Shown: positions 11,625-23,600 of the stretch, piece after piece | How the letters are laid out: each line of letters begins with the position of its first letter | How positions within the stretch are numbered: position 1 is the stretch's first letter | DNA from: Trachythela sp. YZ-2020 | Taxonomy: Eukaryota > Cnidaria > Anthozoa > Malacalcyonacea > Clavulariidae | Direction: 5' to 3' | Length of the DNA stretch: 64,000 bases | Assembly: GCA_016169945.1 (NCBI GenBank) | Contig: JADLSH010000365.1 | Location: forward strand, 1,794,501 to 1,858,500 | Translations under genes and position numbers: made by a program | The notes under the pieces: model-generated | Seen by the model: only the letters and a program-made list of their open reading frames with translations | Database searches by the model: none | Told to the model about the DNA's origin: nothing

Positions 11625-12170
11625 AAGACTGGAACCCTAACTCCTATGATTAAGCCCTATGATTGGGTGAAGCCAAATTGATGCATAATTTGAAGCAAAA
11701 GGCGGGAACTGCGCGACTAAAATGCACTTTCAAAAGGACTAAGGCGAGTTTTAAGGAGTGGGAAATTCTGTCAAGTTTCTTTTTTAGCGAAAATGAGAAA
11801 GAAAAATAGCTTTTTCATCCGAATTTTTCAATTTCAAAGATTCAAACCTGGTTTTCTGGATAGTTCTAAGTAGTCTACATCCACCAACTGCAAAAACTTC
11901 AGGGGTGTCAGCTTTATATTCGAAATATTGGACAAGTTTGAACGTGCCGATGAAAACTTCGCTCTTCAACTTTAAAGGTTAAAATCTTTCTATACGGTCT
12001 TGAAACTTGTTTTTTACTAAAGTTAAAGTATTGTTATTTGTTTTAAGCCTTTAATCTTGCTCCAATGAGGATGTTTTGTGTAAGAAAATCGACGCTTTTT
12101 AGGCGGTGTATTTTCGGCTTCGGACCTTCAATGGCGGCCTTCAATTTGGCTTCAAAGATGGCGGCCGAGT
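11625..12170. mobile_element. Truncated inverted copy of the 4826-5424 element
   Basis: The reverse complement matches 4850-5410 almost base for base, from AGACTGGAAC through the 61-codon frame (11784-11969) to GCGGCCGAGTTATC at about 12170. There the LINE fragment begins, so one terminal repeat is missing. This copy helps to date both elements as fairly recent. Confidence 0.8.
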
Positions 12171-12960
12171 TATCAAGAAATACAAGAAATGGGAAAAAGA
12201 TCCCATTGAGAGACTTCATACACAATTTTATAAATATTACCTAGGATTAAACAGAAGAGCTCCAAACGTTGTATCTCGTAATGAAGTGGGAAGGCTTTCT
12301 CTCAGGTCAAACATTTATATGGGAATTCTGAAATTTTGGATACATCTCGAAAATATTCCAGAATCTAGTATTGCTAAACAATGTCTTCAAATCTCAAAAC
12401 AATTAGCAGAAAATAAAAAACAATAATTTATTTCCTCTATTATTGAAATTCTTCAACTGAGTGATTCTATAGATCACAGCATTCAAACAGTGAGTTTAAA
12501 CACAATCTTCAATACCCATGATTCAGTAGCAAAAAATCAATTAAATAAAATAAAACAAAAGATTACTAACGCATTACAAATTCATCAAGCAGACATGATA
12601 AGATCAAACAGGAAACTCGTATTTTACTCATCGTTTAAAACAGATCAAAGAAAATCAATTCAGTTAGATTTAATAAAAAATACACGGCACAGACAATCCC
12701 TAGCGAAATTGAGATCTGGTAATCATAATCTAAGAATTGAAACTGGCAGATATTGTCTTCCCAAAATCCCCGAAAATTCAAGAATATGCCAAAATTGTGA
12801 ATCCAAAGATATAGAAAATGAAATTCATTTTCTTCTCGAATGCACTCTTAATAAATCGAAAAGAGAAAAACTTTATAACGATATTATTCTGTAATATCCC
12901 TGTTATATTGACCCATTTGTATGTAAAAAATTAGCGCACGACGGCTTTACTTAAGATAGA
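12171..12960 (+). mobile_element. LINE (non-LTR retrotransposon) 3' fragment
   Basis: Two frames (about 12190-12426 and 12490-12894), separated by a stop, give the C-terminal tail of a non-LTR retrotransposon ORF2: PIERLHTQFYKYYLGLNRRA, then LAKLRSGNHNLRIETGRY, then a zinc-knuckle-like segment ICQNCESKDIENEIHFLLEC. The C-x2-C ... H-x4-C spacing is that of the ORF2 C-terminus in CR1/L2/Jockey-like elements. The upstream polymerase and endonuclease are missing, so it is a dead-on-arrival 5' truncation. Confidence 0.82.
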
Positions 12961-13045
12961 AACAATAAATAAATTTTGCTCTACTTTCAAATATAGTGTT
13001 GAGCACTCTTTGCATGTTCTACTAAAAACAAACCAAACTTGAATT

Positions 13046-13590
13046 ATATATATATATATATATTGCCTTGAATAGACGTTTCGCAAGACAGCTTCGCAAC
13101 CTCGTTCCAGGCCCTTTTTCGCGCGGCTTTGGTAAGCATAATTTCCGAGTTGCGTTGAAATATGGTTGAAAAGCCGTCAAAATATCAAGAGCTACGCATT
13201 GTTAAAAGTTATTAATATATATATATATGTTGCTAACCTTTTATATAGACTTCGTTTTGCTATGGTGTTTATTGTGTTATGTATTTTGTAAATTGTTTTA
13301 ATGTACGAAATATGTGCTTGAACAGGTTTGTTTTGCTTAGACATCGACAAAAATTGAAATATTTTTGTAGAAAAAAGATTTAAAAATACAAATAATACAA
13401 AAGAAAGCTAGTTATAGAAAGGTTAACAATGTAGGTACTAAATTCGTTGAAAAAATATCGCCTAAACTATAGAAAATTAGTCAAATAACAAGACAATTCA
13501 AAAAATGCATGTGCTTAGCAAAACCACGCGAAAAGTGTCTTGAGACGAGGCTGTGAAGCTGTCTTGGCAGACGTCTATTGAGGTGACCGA
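13046..13590. mobile_element. Foldback element ~525 bp with (TA)n at its edge
   Basis: A (TA)n run at 13046-13060 is followed by inverted arms: TTGAATAGACGTTTCGCAAG and ACAGCTTCGCAACCTCG on the left, with CGAGGCTGTGAAGCTGTCTT and AGACGTCTATTGAGG on the right (to about 13585). Inside is a second short TA run (about 13213-13229). There is no coding frame. Confidence 0.6.
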
Positions 13591-15288
13591 ATCGTATTTT
13601 GATCAGTGAAATAATGTATGAACGATATCTTATAGATATTATTATCAATGATCTATATCAAGGATTGACAATGTTTTTACTGTCGATCTTTATCAGTCTA
13701 TAGAGCTGTTTGTTGTGGGCTAGAAATGTTCTTGGCTATATTCATTATTCACACAAAGAATGCGTTACCCGAGCAACCCGCCATCATAGTTTTGAATATT
13801 GAATATGATTTAAGCTTTAACTAATCCAAATTCTGGACTATTCGAGTGAATGTCTTCTCTCGAAAAAAACTCTGATTTTTGCATCTTGCAACGCAATTTC
13901 TACACATGTGCGCACAGAAAAACGATGAACATGGTCCGCGTCTCACTCCACCGATATTATCATTATCATTCTTATTCATTTGTTGCCTTCTGGGCATGTT
14001 TAGCAAGAAAAATATCGGCAAAGTAAAACGAGATTCATGCTCACAATTTCTCTGCGAATATACTTTTCTCTACGAAACCGTTGCATGTGTATGTATGCAT
14101 ATTGACCCACCCACATATGGGGATATTTGTTCTCAATAATTGTTGTATATTTTTCAGAATCTATCTCAAGTGGTACGACTATTATCTACGTTATTACGTC
14201 AATTTCTATATCATTTTAATTACTATAAAAGAGTCCATCTTTTATACTTAATAATTTTCGGAATACTGGACCATAAAGCCTGTTCTTTTCTCTTTAGAAC
14301 AAGTCGTCATTGGTGTCCTTAGTGCAAGTAATAACTGAACAAGAAAACATTTTGTAGAACCTATCAGTTTTAGATGCCGCATAATTATGCAATTGTACTA
14401 ATGTTATTCCATAGTCGCGTGTTAAATTCTTGAATTTTGTTGTTTAAATATTGTCCTTGCCACACGAGAAAAAGGATTAAGAATAATTTAATAACTTTTT
14501 ACAAGATATTCGATTTTATTTATTGATACTCCTAAATCCGATCCACAAATTACCGTAAAACAATTTTACGTCCATCATCGACACAAACGCCGTCGATCGC
14601 ACCGCAATGTAAACAGAAATTGGCAAGTTGGTTCATGCTTAAACCATGGTTTAAACCACCTTTAAAGCATGTAAAGTTTGTAAATGAACTCAAAGTAGTG
14701 CATGGAAAGCCGTAGTTGTTTGGTTTTGATGATTCATTGCAAAAATCGGTTCAATTTTATCGCTTTGTTGATAAATTTTAGATTCTCCAATCACAGTCAC
14801 TTAAAATATTATTATTCGCAAACCAATCGTTCAAATTTGAAACGAAACCCACCGTTAGAAAGCTGAATGGCTACGCTTTAAAACGAATATAAACATGAAC
14901 ATTTTACTCTAGTAGTCTTTTCAAAATTTACATTTGAAGCGAGGAATCCGTTTTTTCTATACACCCTGTAGACTGCCTACAATCTGAGCATTATAGGCCC
15001 TTTGCTAAACACTTAGCACAATAATAAACTGCGAACCAGTCACGATCGAAATGCTCCATTGTATTTTCATCGTTGTGAAAATCCCTGTTCTCCATGTCAT
15101 CCAGTTATGATGCAGTGATCGGAGTCAGATGTTGGTATTCGCGGTAACCACTGATCTGAAAAGTAAACTGGATGGCGCAACCTATTGTTCACTAGTGCAG
15201 AAAATGAGCCAGTTAAACATTGTTAGACAATAGAAATCCGCCATTACTGAGGGAGCAAATATAGAGGAAAATTGTCTCTATTTCTCTC
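13591..15288. other. No gene seen
   Basis: Frames at 13821-14139 overlap on both strands, lack domains and are not flanked by convincing splice sites. A dispersed motif CACTGATCTGAAAAGTA with ACTGGATGGCGCAACCT (15148-15185) relates to the foldback at 15.6-16.0 kb. Confidence 0.4.
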
Positions 15289-15291
15289 TAA

Positions 15292-15450
15292 AGGTACGTT
15301 CACACGTTGCGATTTGTCGGGCCGATTTCAGATGCACGTTAATGATATTTGAAAAATACGTGCCTGACAAACGTCATCTGGTGACATCATCAACTGAAAA
15401 TATTCGTCATTAACATTCAGCCCGACAAATCGCTGTCTGTGAACGTATCT
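15292..15450. mobile_element. PIF/Harbinger-like MITE, 159 bp
   Basis: Terminal inverted repeats AGGTACGTTCACACGTTGCG with GATTTGTCGGGC on the left, and GCCCGACAAATCGC with TGTGAACGTATCT on the right. TAA is duplicated at 15289-15291 and 15451-15453. No coding capacity. Confidence 0.8.
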
Positions 15451-15599
15451 TAAAACGTCTTCGAAGTAAAAAATATCAAAGTACTACATTATTTTAAATT
15501 TCAAGCAATAAATTTCTACCATTACACGCTAAAAATGCATGTTGTTAGTTGGCTTCATTTTTAACACAATAGATACTAAATCCAGTATTAATACCAGAT

Positions 15600-16020
15600 C
15601 AGTGGCGGTAACCCACAGATCAGTGGCGGTAACCCACTGATCTGAGAGTACACTGGATAGAGCAACCTTACCTAATCAAAATTGAAGCCAGTTTTCGACT
15701 TGCAAATTTACTTCCGGAGCTACTCTTGAAACCAATTTTACGGCGATGTATAAGCGTACTCTTGAAATTTCTTGCTACAAAACTATAGTCACATTGTGTC
15801 CTTTCAAAATTAGCGTGAACAAGCTTGTATAGCCTTTGTGACTTGCTAGTAATTGCGAGATATCGGCTTCGAAAATATATTTCCCCATAGAACGCCATAT
15901 TGATTCACGCTGCTTTGGGGCTCCGGAAGTAAATTTGCACGTCGAAAACTGGCTTCAATTTTGATTAGGTAAGGTTGCTCTATCCAGTGTACTCTCAGAT
16001 CAGTGCGGTAACCCGGTTAC
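15600..16020. mobile_element. Foldback element ~400 bp
   Basis: Long, nearly perfect arms: CTGATCTGAGAGTACACTGG, ATAGAGCAACCTTACCTAAT and CAATTTTGATTAGGTAAGGT face each other around a ~200-bp centre. The left end carries a duplicated CAGATCAGTGGCGGTAACCC. The minus frame at 15668-15898 lies inside it and has no domain. Confidence 0.7.
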
Positions 16021-16392
16021 CTGCAAGTAACGTGAGCTAACTGCGAACCTGGTACACTGTAGTATCAATATAAATATTAAATAACATACTTTGACTTTTG
16101 ACTATTTTTCAGGTCTGTGGCAAAATTCTATTTATCAAATATCAAGCCTCAGTTATGTTTCCTATTGGCAAGATTGACTTTCTAATGACTGAAATTTTAA
16201 TCACTCATTTGATTTTCAATATTTGCCAAACTGTTTCCATGTAAGGACAAATCGTCAGACGACGATTGAAACTTGAAAGTCATTATTTTGGTAATGAAAG
16301 ATTGAAAGTTGATCAATTTCAGGCTTGACCGACAAAACAGAGCCAATTAATTAGGAGTAGGGCGGAGTTCGAATAGTGCGCTACTTGAGATG

Positions 16393-17071
16393 CTTAAGGT
16401 GACAATCACATGATGATAGACGTGCGATATGGTAGATTGGACATTGCGCAACGTTTCAAATTTTCAGTGAAGAAAGCCAGAAAAATGGTGATTTCGGAAA
16501 ACTTCGTATGATGTGTGTTCAGGTAAAACCTTTCTAGTTTTGTCAGACTGAAAAAAAATATAGGTACTCCATAAAAACAAAAAATAAGTGTACAGTTTAC
16601 CCCAAATTTTGTCTAGATATTGCAATTTGAATCTTCATAAGTAAAGTAAAAAAAACGTGTGCGGAAATTTTCTCTTCTTTAATGGTTTATTTTTTATAGT
16701 GATCTTAATTGATCTTGTCATGATAGTTCACGAAGCCGTAGAACAACAGGGCATATCAAAGTAATCATTAAAGAAGAGTAATTTTCCGCACACGTTATTT
16801 TTACTTCACTATAATGAAGATTCAAATTGCGATATTTAGACAAACTTTGGGGTAAACTGTACACTTATATTTCTTTGTTTTTATGGAGTACCTATATTTT
16901 TGTTTAGTCAGACAAAACTTGAAAGGTTTTTCCTAAACGCTCATCAAACGAAGTTTTTCAAAACCAGCATTTTTCTGCCTTTTTTCACTGACACCTAAAA
17001 TTCGTTGGCATCGTTGCGCAATGTCCAATCTACCATAACGCACGTCTATCATGCATGTGATATAACCTTAA
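16393..17071. mobile_element. Long palindromic foldback element ~680 bp
   Basis: The ends read TTAAGGTGACAATCACATGA on the left and mirror as TCATGCATGTGATATAACCT on the right. Matching stretches continue inwards (GATAGACGTGCG, TAGATTGGACATTGCGCAA, GGTAAACTGTACACTTAT, TTCCGCACACGTT), so nearly the whole unit can fold on itself. No coding frame. Confidence 0.75.
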
Positions 17072-18825
17072 AGGTGGACGGTAAAAAACACATCCACAAA
17101 GCACAGTGCCTGCGCCAAAACCCTAAAACCTAGCTTAGCTTACCCTATATAACATCCAAACCGAAAACAAATCGTTTACAGAAAATAAAATTTCGCAACG
17201 TTAATTTGAATTATTGACCTATATACGGAGTCACACGAACAATACCCGAGAACACTTCAGAAAATAACTTTTTTATATTGGGCTAATGGCGTATGCATGA
17301 AATATATTCTTTAATAAAGTCGGCAACATATAAAAGTCAGGAACTTAAATGTAGATTTGAACATCTATAATATTTTCATGAGAACAGTGCAGTGCGGCAC
17401 TATCGCAAAATCCAAAAAAAAGCTACATCGACACACTAATGACGACGAGGAAATAGGTTTTACGAGAAACTTTTCGTAAACACACTAGGTCTTAATATAC
17501 TGCGTAGACTAATGCCCCTTCCACACGGAAGCGGGTAAATTTGTACGATTTCAGCCTTGCCTTCACATGGGACGCACTAAACCGGCCGAATTCGAGCACA
17601 GCTAACCGAACGAATTCTCGTTTAAAGAAAACCGGACGAATCTGGGTACAGTTCCGAATTTGTCTCAGCTTGAGCAAGAGAAAAGCAATAAGAACTGAGC
17701 AATAGAATAGCAATATATTGTATTGTGCTGCGTTAAGCGAAGCGACAAAGTAATTAAACTGTCTATAATATATTATGTTCATGTGCACTTTAAAGTCTAG
17801 AAAAACTCACCATGGTACGACAATATTCCCTTCTAGTTCTGCTCGCTTCAAATTACATTTCCGCTTTAAGATATACAACTGTGGGATCGTTGAAATTGAA
17901 ACTGTTGTAGATTATTGGATCCTTTTAATTTAACTCGAAGCTTAACTTGTCGATTTCGACTTTAACTAGAACAAACACAAAGCAAAAGATTAGCATACGA
18001 AGTGCTTGGAGTAAAATGTATTACATTGCCAAAAATACCATGACAACATCGAATACAGCAATCATTATTAATAATCTTATTCCCTCATGCAAATTGCCTA
18101 GAATCGATTTCACGGTCTGAATACTAATAAAGCATTGATATATTATGTCCCTATATGACTTTTCAACCATTAAAAACAAGTGTCAAGTCTCCCAAAGAAA
18201 GAAACTTTACTAGACCGAACTCCTAAACCAACTTAAGTCTAAGAAATACAAAATTCCTACCTCAAGAACTAATTCAGAAAATACCAATGAGATAAATTAT
18301 TCAGTTTAATCTACTCGACTTAAATTGACGTTTAATATATACCGACAGCTGTTTTAACCTATTCTTCAAAAGTTTACAAAAAAACACTGCAAAATTGCGG
18401 GCTTTTGAGCCAAAACGAGGGCAACAAAATCTTATCGAAGTTCAAAATTTGTGAGTTGTATTTGAAAACTAAATTTTGAGGAAGTAAAATAAACGTTTTT
18501 GGCGGTTGTACATTTACATGCAGGTAGCAATTAAATTCGACTTTCAAGACGCCGCAAGGTCGCTACGTTGCTCTGACAGGTTATTATATTAATAGAACTT
18601 CGTATTTTGCCGAAATTGAATATGGGATTACTTTCGCGCCAGTCCTTTTCGTGCAAAGCTTCTGACAACTGATCTCTTAAAGACTGGATAGCTCAGAAGT
18701 CTGTTTACATTTAAATTTCTAAGTTTACTTACGCTTGAAAGTTTGGCATGAAGTTTTCTATAAAAACTTCAGAACCAATGCCTAGCCTGGCATTTAATCG
18801 AGCAACTGCTTTATGAACTTCTATA
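17072..18825. other. Gene-free stretch with one dispersed repeat copy
   Basis: 17505-17665 is a copy of the family at 7.84-8.69 kb (CACATGGGACGCACTAAACC, CACAGCTAACCG). The minus frame 17492-17788 falls inside it. Elsewhere I see no domain, splice context or repeat. Confidence 0.4.
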
Positions 18826-19745
18826 CGGAGAACAGTTTAGAACTGATAGAGCTATCCAGTATAAACAAAGTTAGTTTAGGTTTTCTCCTGTAGTAACACT
18901 GGATCAATAAGGGATGACCCTTACTGGACCTCTAGGGAGAACAGTTTAGAACTGATAGAGCTATCGAGTATAAATAAAGTTAGTTTAGTTTAGGTTTCCT
19001 CCTGTAGTAACACTGAATCAATAAGTGATGACCCTTACTGGACCTCTAGGAAGAACAGTTTAGAACTGATAGAGCTATCCAGTATAAATAAAGTTAGTTT
19101 AGGTTTTCTCCTGTAGTAACACTGGATCAATAAGGGATGACCTTTACTGGACCTCTAGGGAGAACAGTTTAGAACTGATAGAGCTATCCAGTATAAACAA
19201 AGTTAGTTTAGGTTTCCTCCTGTAGTAACACTGGATCAATAAGGGATGACTCTTACTGGACCTCTAGGGAGAACAGTTTAGAACTGATAGAGCTATCGAG
19301 TATAAATAAAGTTAGTTTAGTTTAGGTTTCCTCCTGTAGTAACACTGGATCAATAAGTGATGACCCTTACTGGACCTCTAGGAAGAACAGTTTAGAACTG
19401 ATAGAGCTATCCAGTATAAATAAAGTTAGTTTAGGTTTTCCTGTAGTAACACTGGATCAATAAGGGATGACCTTTACTGGACCTCTAGGAGAACAGTTTA
19501 GAACTGATAGAGCTATCCAGTATAAATAAAGTTAGTTTAGGTTTCCTCCTGTAGTAACACTGGATCAATAAGGGATGATCCTTACTGGACCTCTAGGAAG
19601 AACAATTTAGAACTGATAGAGCTATCCAGTATCAATAAAGTTAGTTTAGTTTAGGTTTCCTCCTGTAGTAACACTGGACCAATAAGGGATGACCTTGCTG
19701 GACCTTCAGGAAGAACAGTTTAGAACTGATAGAGCTATCCAGACG
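18826..19745 (+). repeat. ~118-bp tandem repeat, ~8 copies
   Basis: Each unit runs AGAACAGTTTAGAACTGATA, GAGCTATCCAGTATAAATAA, AGTTAGTTTAG(TTTA)GG, TTTCCTCCTGTAGTAACACT, GGATCAATAAGGGATGACCC, TTACTGGACCTCTAGG. Unit length varies from 113 to 120 bp, mainly by one or two TTTAG steps. It holds the palindrome GATAGAGCTATC and a short hairpin TAAGGG-ATGA-CCCTTA. The same unit recurs at 21.3-21.5, 22.7, 23.7-24.5, 37.6-38.0, 59.1-59.6 and 61.5-62.1 kb. This block lies just past the 3' end of the syntaxin gene. Confidence 0.92.
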
Positions 19746-20620
19746 AATGAGTGTAAAAGTTAGATTTAAATAAGTTCAGTGTAATTTACATTTTGTCTAT
19801 ATTCTATGCTGTCGTAAAATAGAACATTACTAACAATGTAAGTTACTTTAAGTTGTGAATTGGGTTGAAAGGGAATCAACATTTGTCTATTCACTTACCG
19901 AACTTAGTATTCCATTAAAGTCTTCTAACATTCTGCTGCCATTTTTTCTCCAACAGACACTCAATACGAATAACAATATCATATCATATTGAACAATAAG
20001 AGTTAGGAACAAAACGTCGGGCACAATTTACATGTTTATCATTATAATTCATTCATTACATTTAAACTATTCATTTAACAGCTATATAAGCTTCATTAAT
20101 CCTAGATTATCTATAATTGTACAATACAGTATATATGGTGGAGTGCACAGGGCCGCTGAGGTCATTTTCTACAAGTCTACGATAAAAATAAGTTTGTTCC
20201 CTATTTTAACACATCAATTGTTAATGTAGCCGCCATTTTTTGGGCCCCATTTTTTCCTGCAAAAATACTTTTCTTAAGTCTAACCGACAGGGTTCACGGA
20301 TTTCGCAGCCGCAAAAACTAACGCGCTCTAAATGCGTTGTGCAAATTGAATATTTTTCTTAACCGCAGAATTGCGACATATTGAAGTGTCTTTTTGCAAG
20401 GGCTACGACTTCTAAATTGACCGTCATTCGGCCCAACTTGAAATCTATATATTCGACATACTACCGTGTACTGTAATATTTGTTCATCGGTGCGTACCAT
20501 TTGAGACTACGATTTCTGAAATTATCTGGGTATATACAACAAAATGCCGTCGGACATTCTTTTGTCAAAAAATGAAAACAAAATATACCACTCTTGGGCC
20601 AGGGGAGGGGGGGGGGGAGG
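19746..20620. other. 3' flank of the syntaxin gene, no further gene seen
   Basis: This lies downstream (minus sense) of the syntaxin stop codon and may include its 3' UTR. It has a poly-G run at about 20603-20618. Plus and minus frames here have no domains. Confidence 0.4.
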
Positions 20621-20627
20621 ACGGTTA

Positions 20628-23600
20628 TTAGGTTGTCTGCCATATTATGATCCCGACGATTCCACCAACAAGAAGCAAAATTACTAAAAGGCAACACATT
20701 TTCTTCCGTGAAGCTTTCTATAAAAGAAAATACAGAGAGTATTTTACATGTTGCGTTTTCATTAAAAGAAAATAATCAGTATTTTACATGTCTTAGGGCC
20801 TGTTTATATGGAGACGAGTTACTCGGCAACGGCGAGATCCCGGCCATTAAAGAAACTTATAGTTTTCCCGGGTGACTGTTTACATGACACGACCGGGTGC
20901 TCAGCATGGCGAGATGCCGGCAGAAAGAGGCGGGAACTCGCCTAGGCGAGATAAATATATTCCCATGTAAACACATTTCCCATAAGGCATAATCACAATG
21001 TACTCTCGGCGGTCAAATACATGCATGGTAACTCGGTTCCATATAAACAGATCGCTTCTTTGTACCGCCATGGCGAGTATTCGAGTAACTCGCCTTGCCC
21101 AGTAGCCTTGCCGGGTAACTCACCCCCATATAAACAGGCCCTTATGGCTTGTTCATATGACCCCAGCTAACCGGGAAACTCGTCTGAGTGAGATCCGCAT
21201 GTCCTTATATATAAATCATTGTGTGTTCATATGAGAGATGAACCAGCCCGCGGTTAGTTGAGATTTCACCTTACGCTATATTTATACAGCTATCCAGTAT
21301 AAATATAGTTATATAGTTCAGTAACTTCAGTTTAGGTTTCCCTCTGTAGTGAGAACACTGGATCAATAAGGGATGACCCTTACTGGACCTCTAGGAAGAA
21401 CAGTTTAGAACTGATAGAGCTATCCAGTATAAATAAAGTTAGTTTTGTTTAGGTTTCCTCCTGTAGTAACACTGGATAAATAAGAGATGACCCTTACTGG
21501 ACCTCTGGGAAGAACAGTTTAGAACTGATAGAGCTATCCAGAATACTGCAAATAAAGGACCGTTCATTATTTAGAAGGGGGGCGGGGTGGACCGGTAATT
21601 TTTCAATGTCGCTTGATAGTATTTTCTTGACACCCAACAACAATGGTTTAATTTTTGCGGCTCATCCCTTGACATTGGACACAAATTCATGGCCCACCCC
21701 TGTTACAGTTCAATTTATTTTCCCCTGAAGATCTGTATAGCCATTTAAATATTATATTTAGATAATATTATGATAAAAATATTGCTATGATAAGAGAGGC
21801 GTAGGAAGCTCGTTTATTTTTTTTGGAAGGGGCGACCAAAACAAAAGGTAGTCCGTGTGGTGCCAAAGGCACCACCCCACTAGGGGGGTCTGGGGGAATC
21901 AGTGGCGGACACTTCGCGAAATATTGGGGGTACGAACTTAGGTTGCCAACATATAACCACCCTTTTGTTGCTGCAAATCTCAATTCTCAAAACCTTTTTG
22001 GCTTAAATGTCATGCAAATTTACTTACATTATAGCCTATCAAGGCTTTTGTGGTTGTAAAATAATGGATACAGTTTTGTTACACAGTTAATCAACTATCA
22101 TTCAAAGGCTTTGAGAAATTATTGGGGGGGGGGTATTAGTGTCCGCCACTGGGGGGAATGCCCCATCAGAACATTTTGAAATCTAGTCCCTCTGAAATGG
22201 CATTTTCAGCCATTTTGGAGTTATTTTAAATAAATTGCATACCAAGTGAGATTTAGAGTCTTTCAAGATTTATTTAAAATTTGGGTTGGCCCACCCCTTT
22301 CCTATTTTATACGTATGTTGGCCCACCCCCAGAAACCAATGTTAAAACTCTGGCCCACCCCCCAAATCAACCGACCCACCCCCCGAATCAACCGGCCCAC
22401 CCCCAAATCAACCGGGCCCACCCCCAAATCAACCGGCCCACACCTCCTCCTAAATAATTAACGGTCCCTAAGATCACTCTGCAGAGTGTAGTGATAACAC
22501 TGGACAAACAAAGGATGACCCTTACTTACTTCAGCCCACTGAGGTGGACGAAAAGACTTAACAGGTTTTGCAACCCAATTGACAAAGGTTCCGAACGTTC
22601 GTTAGTTAAGGTTAGTGCCTAAGGGTTAGTTTTTAGCGAGGGAGGAAAACCGGAGTACCCGAAGAAAAACCCTCGAAGCACAGGAGAGAACCAACTAATC
22701 TCTACTTACATGAGTTTATCAAGTACAGTACTGGACCTCTAGGAAGAACAGTGTAGAACTGATAGAGCTATCCAGTATAAATAAAGTACTTACTTGGTAT
22801 TCGCTTGCCTTTGACAGTTGTACATTGGCGTCTTCAACATGAGAACCAGCACTTTCAACATGGGACTCAATATTGTCTAAAATGGATATTTTGATTCGAT
22901 AGCTTGTTTATAAGAGATCACAACCACAACCAGCGTATAAACCAGTATAAATTCTTGCCATTCTTCGTCGATTAGGCAATCACAAGAGTATTCGACCGCT
23001 TGTCCTTACCTATCATCTCTCCCTGTTCGTGAATCATGGTGCCCAAATCTCGGAATATCTCATTCACATCCATAATATCACTCTGTAAAATACATATGTA
23101 GAGGATTAGAATATGGCAAAGTAGAAACATGGTAAAAATATGGAGAATACCTTCAGGCAATGTTGCCGGTGAAACAAATCATAAGAATTTGTTCAGAGAC
23201 ATCGCTTTTATTGTTTCACAGTGACGTTCTAAACGCTCAAGACATTAGCAATCACCGTGTATTTAGGTGAATAGGCAACGTTATCAGTGTTACTGTAGTG
23301 CTTTCGGGGAAATCTTTACCATAAGGATTTAAAATTCTAGCGGAAGGCATGAAAATGTAGCCGGTCAAAATGACTGGCGAGGTTTAAAAGTGACCGGTCA
23401 ACAGGCATTTTTGGCCGGTCATTGACCGTTGACCGGTCGTTATTTTGAGCCCTGGATGTATGCACACACCTCTAGCTGCCTGATAGCTCTTTCTCGTTCC
23501 TCAATTAATTCAACCGATACTTCATCTTCTTGCTGGATCTGAATATTGGTAGATTGACCTCTGCTGGGGAAAGATTTCACAATTATGGTGATGCATTTTT

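Noticed and set aside
13821..14322. Small frames on both strands
   Set aside because: No recognisable motif, and the frames overlap each other; nothing supports expression.
21768..22461. Gly/Pro-rich frames
   Set aside because: Low-complexity translation of G/C homopolymer stretches and a 19-bp minisatellite within transposons.
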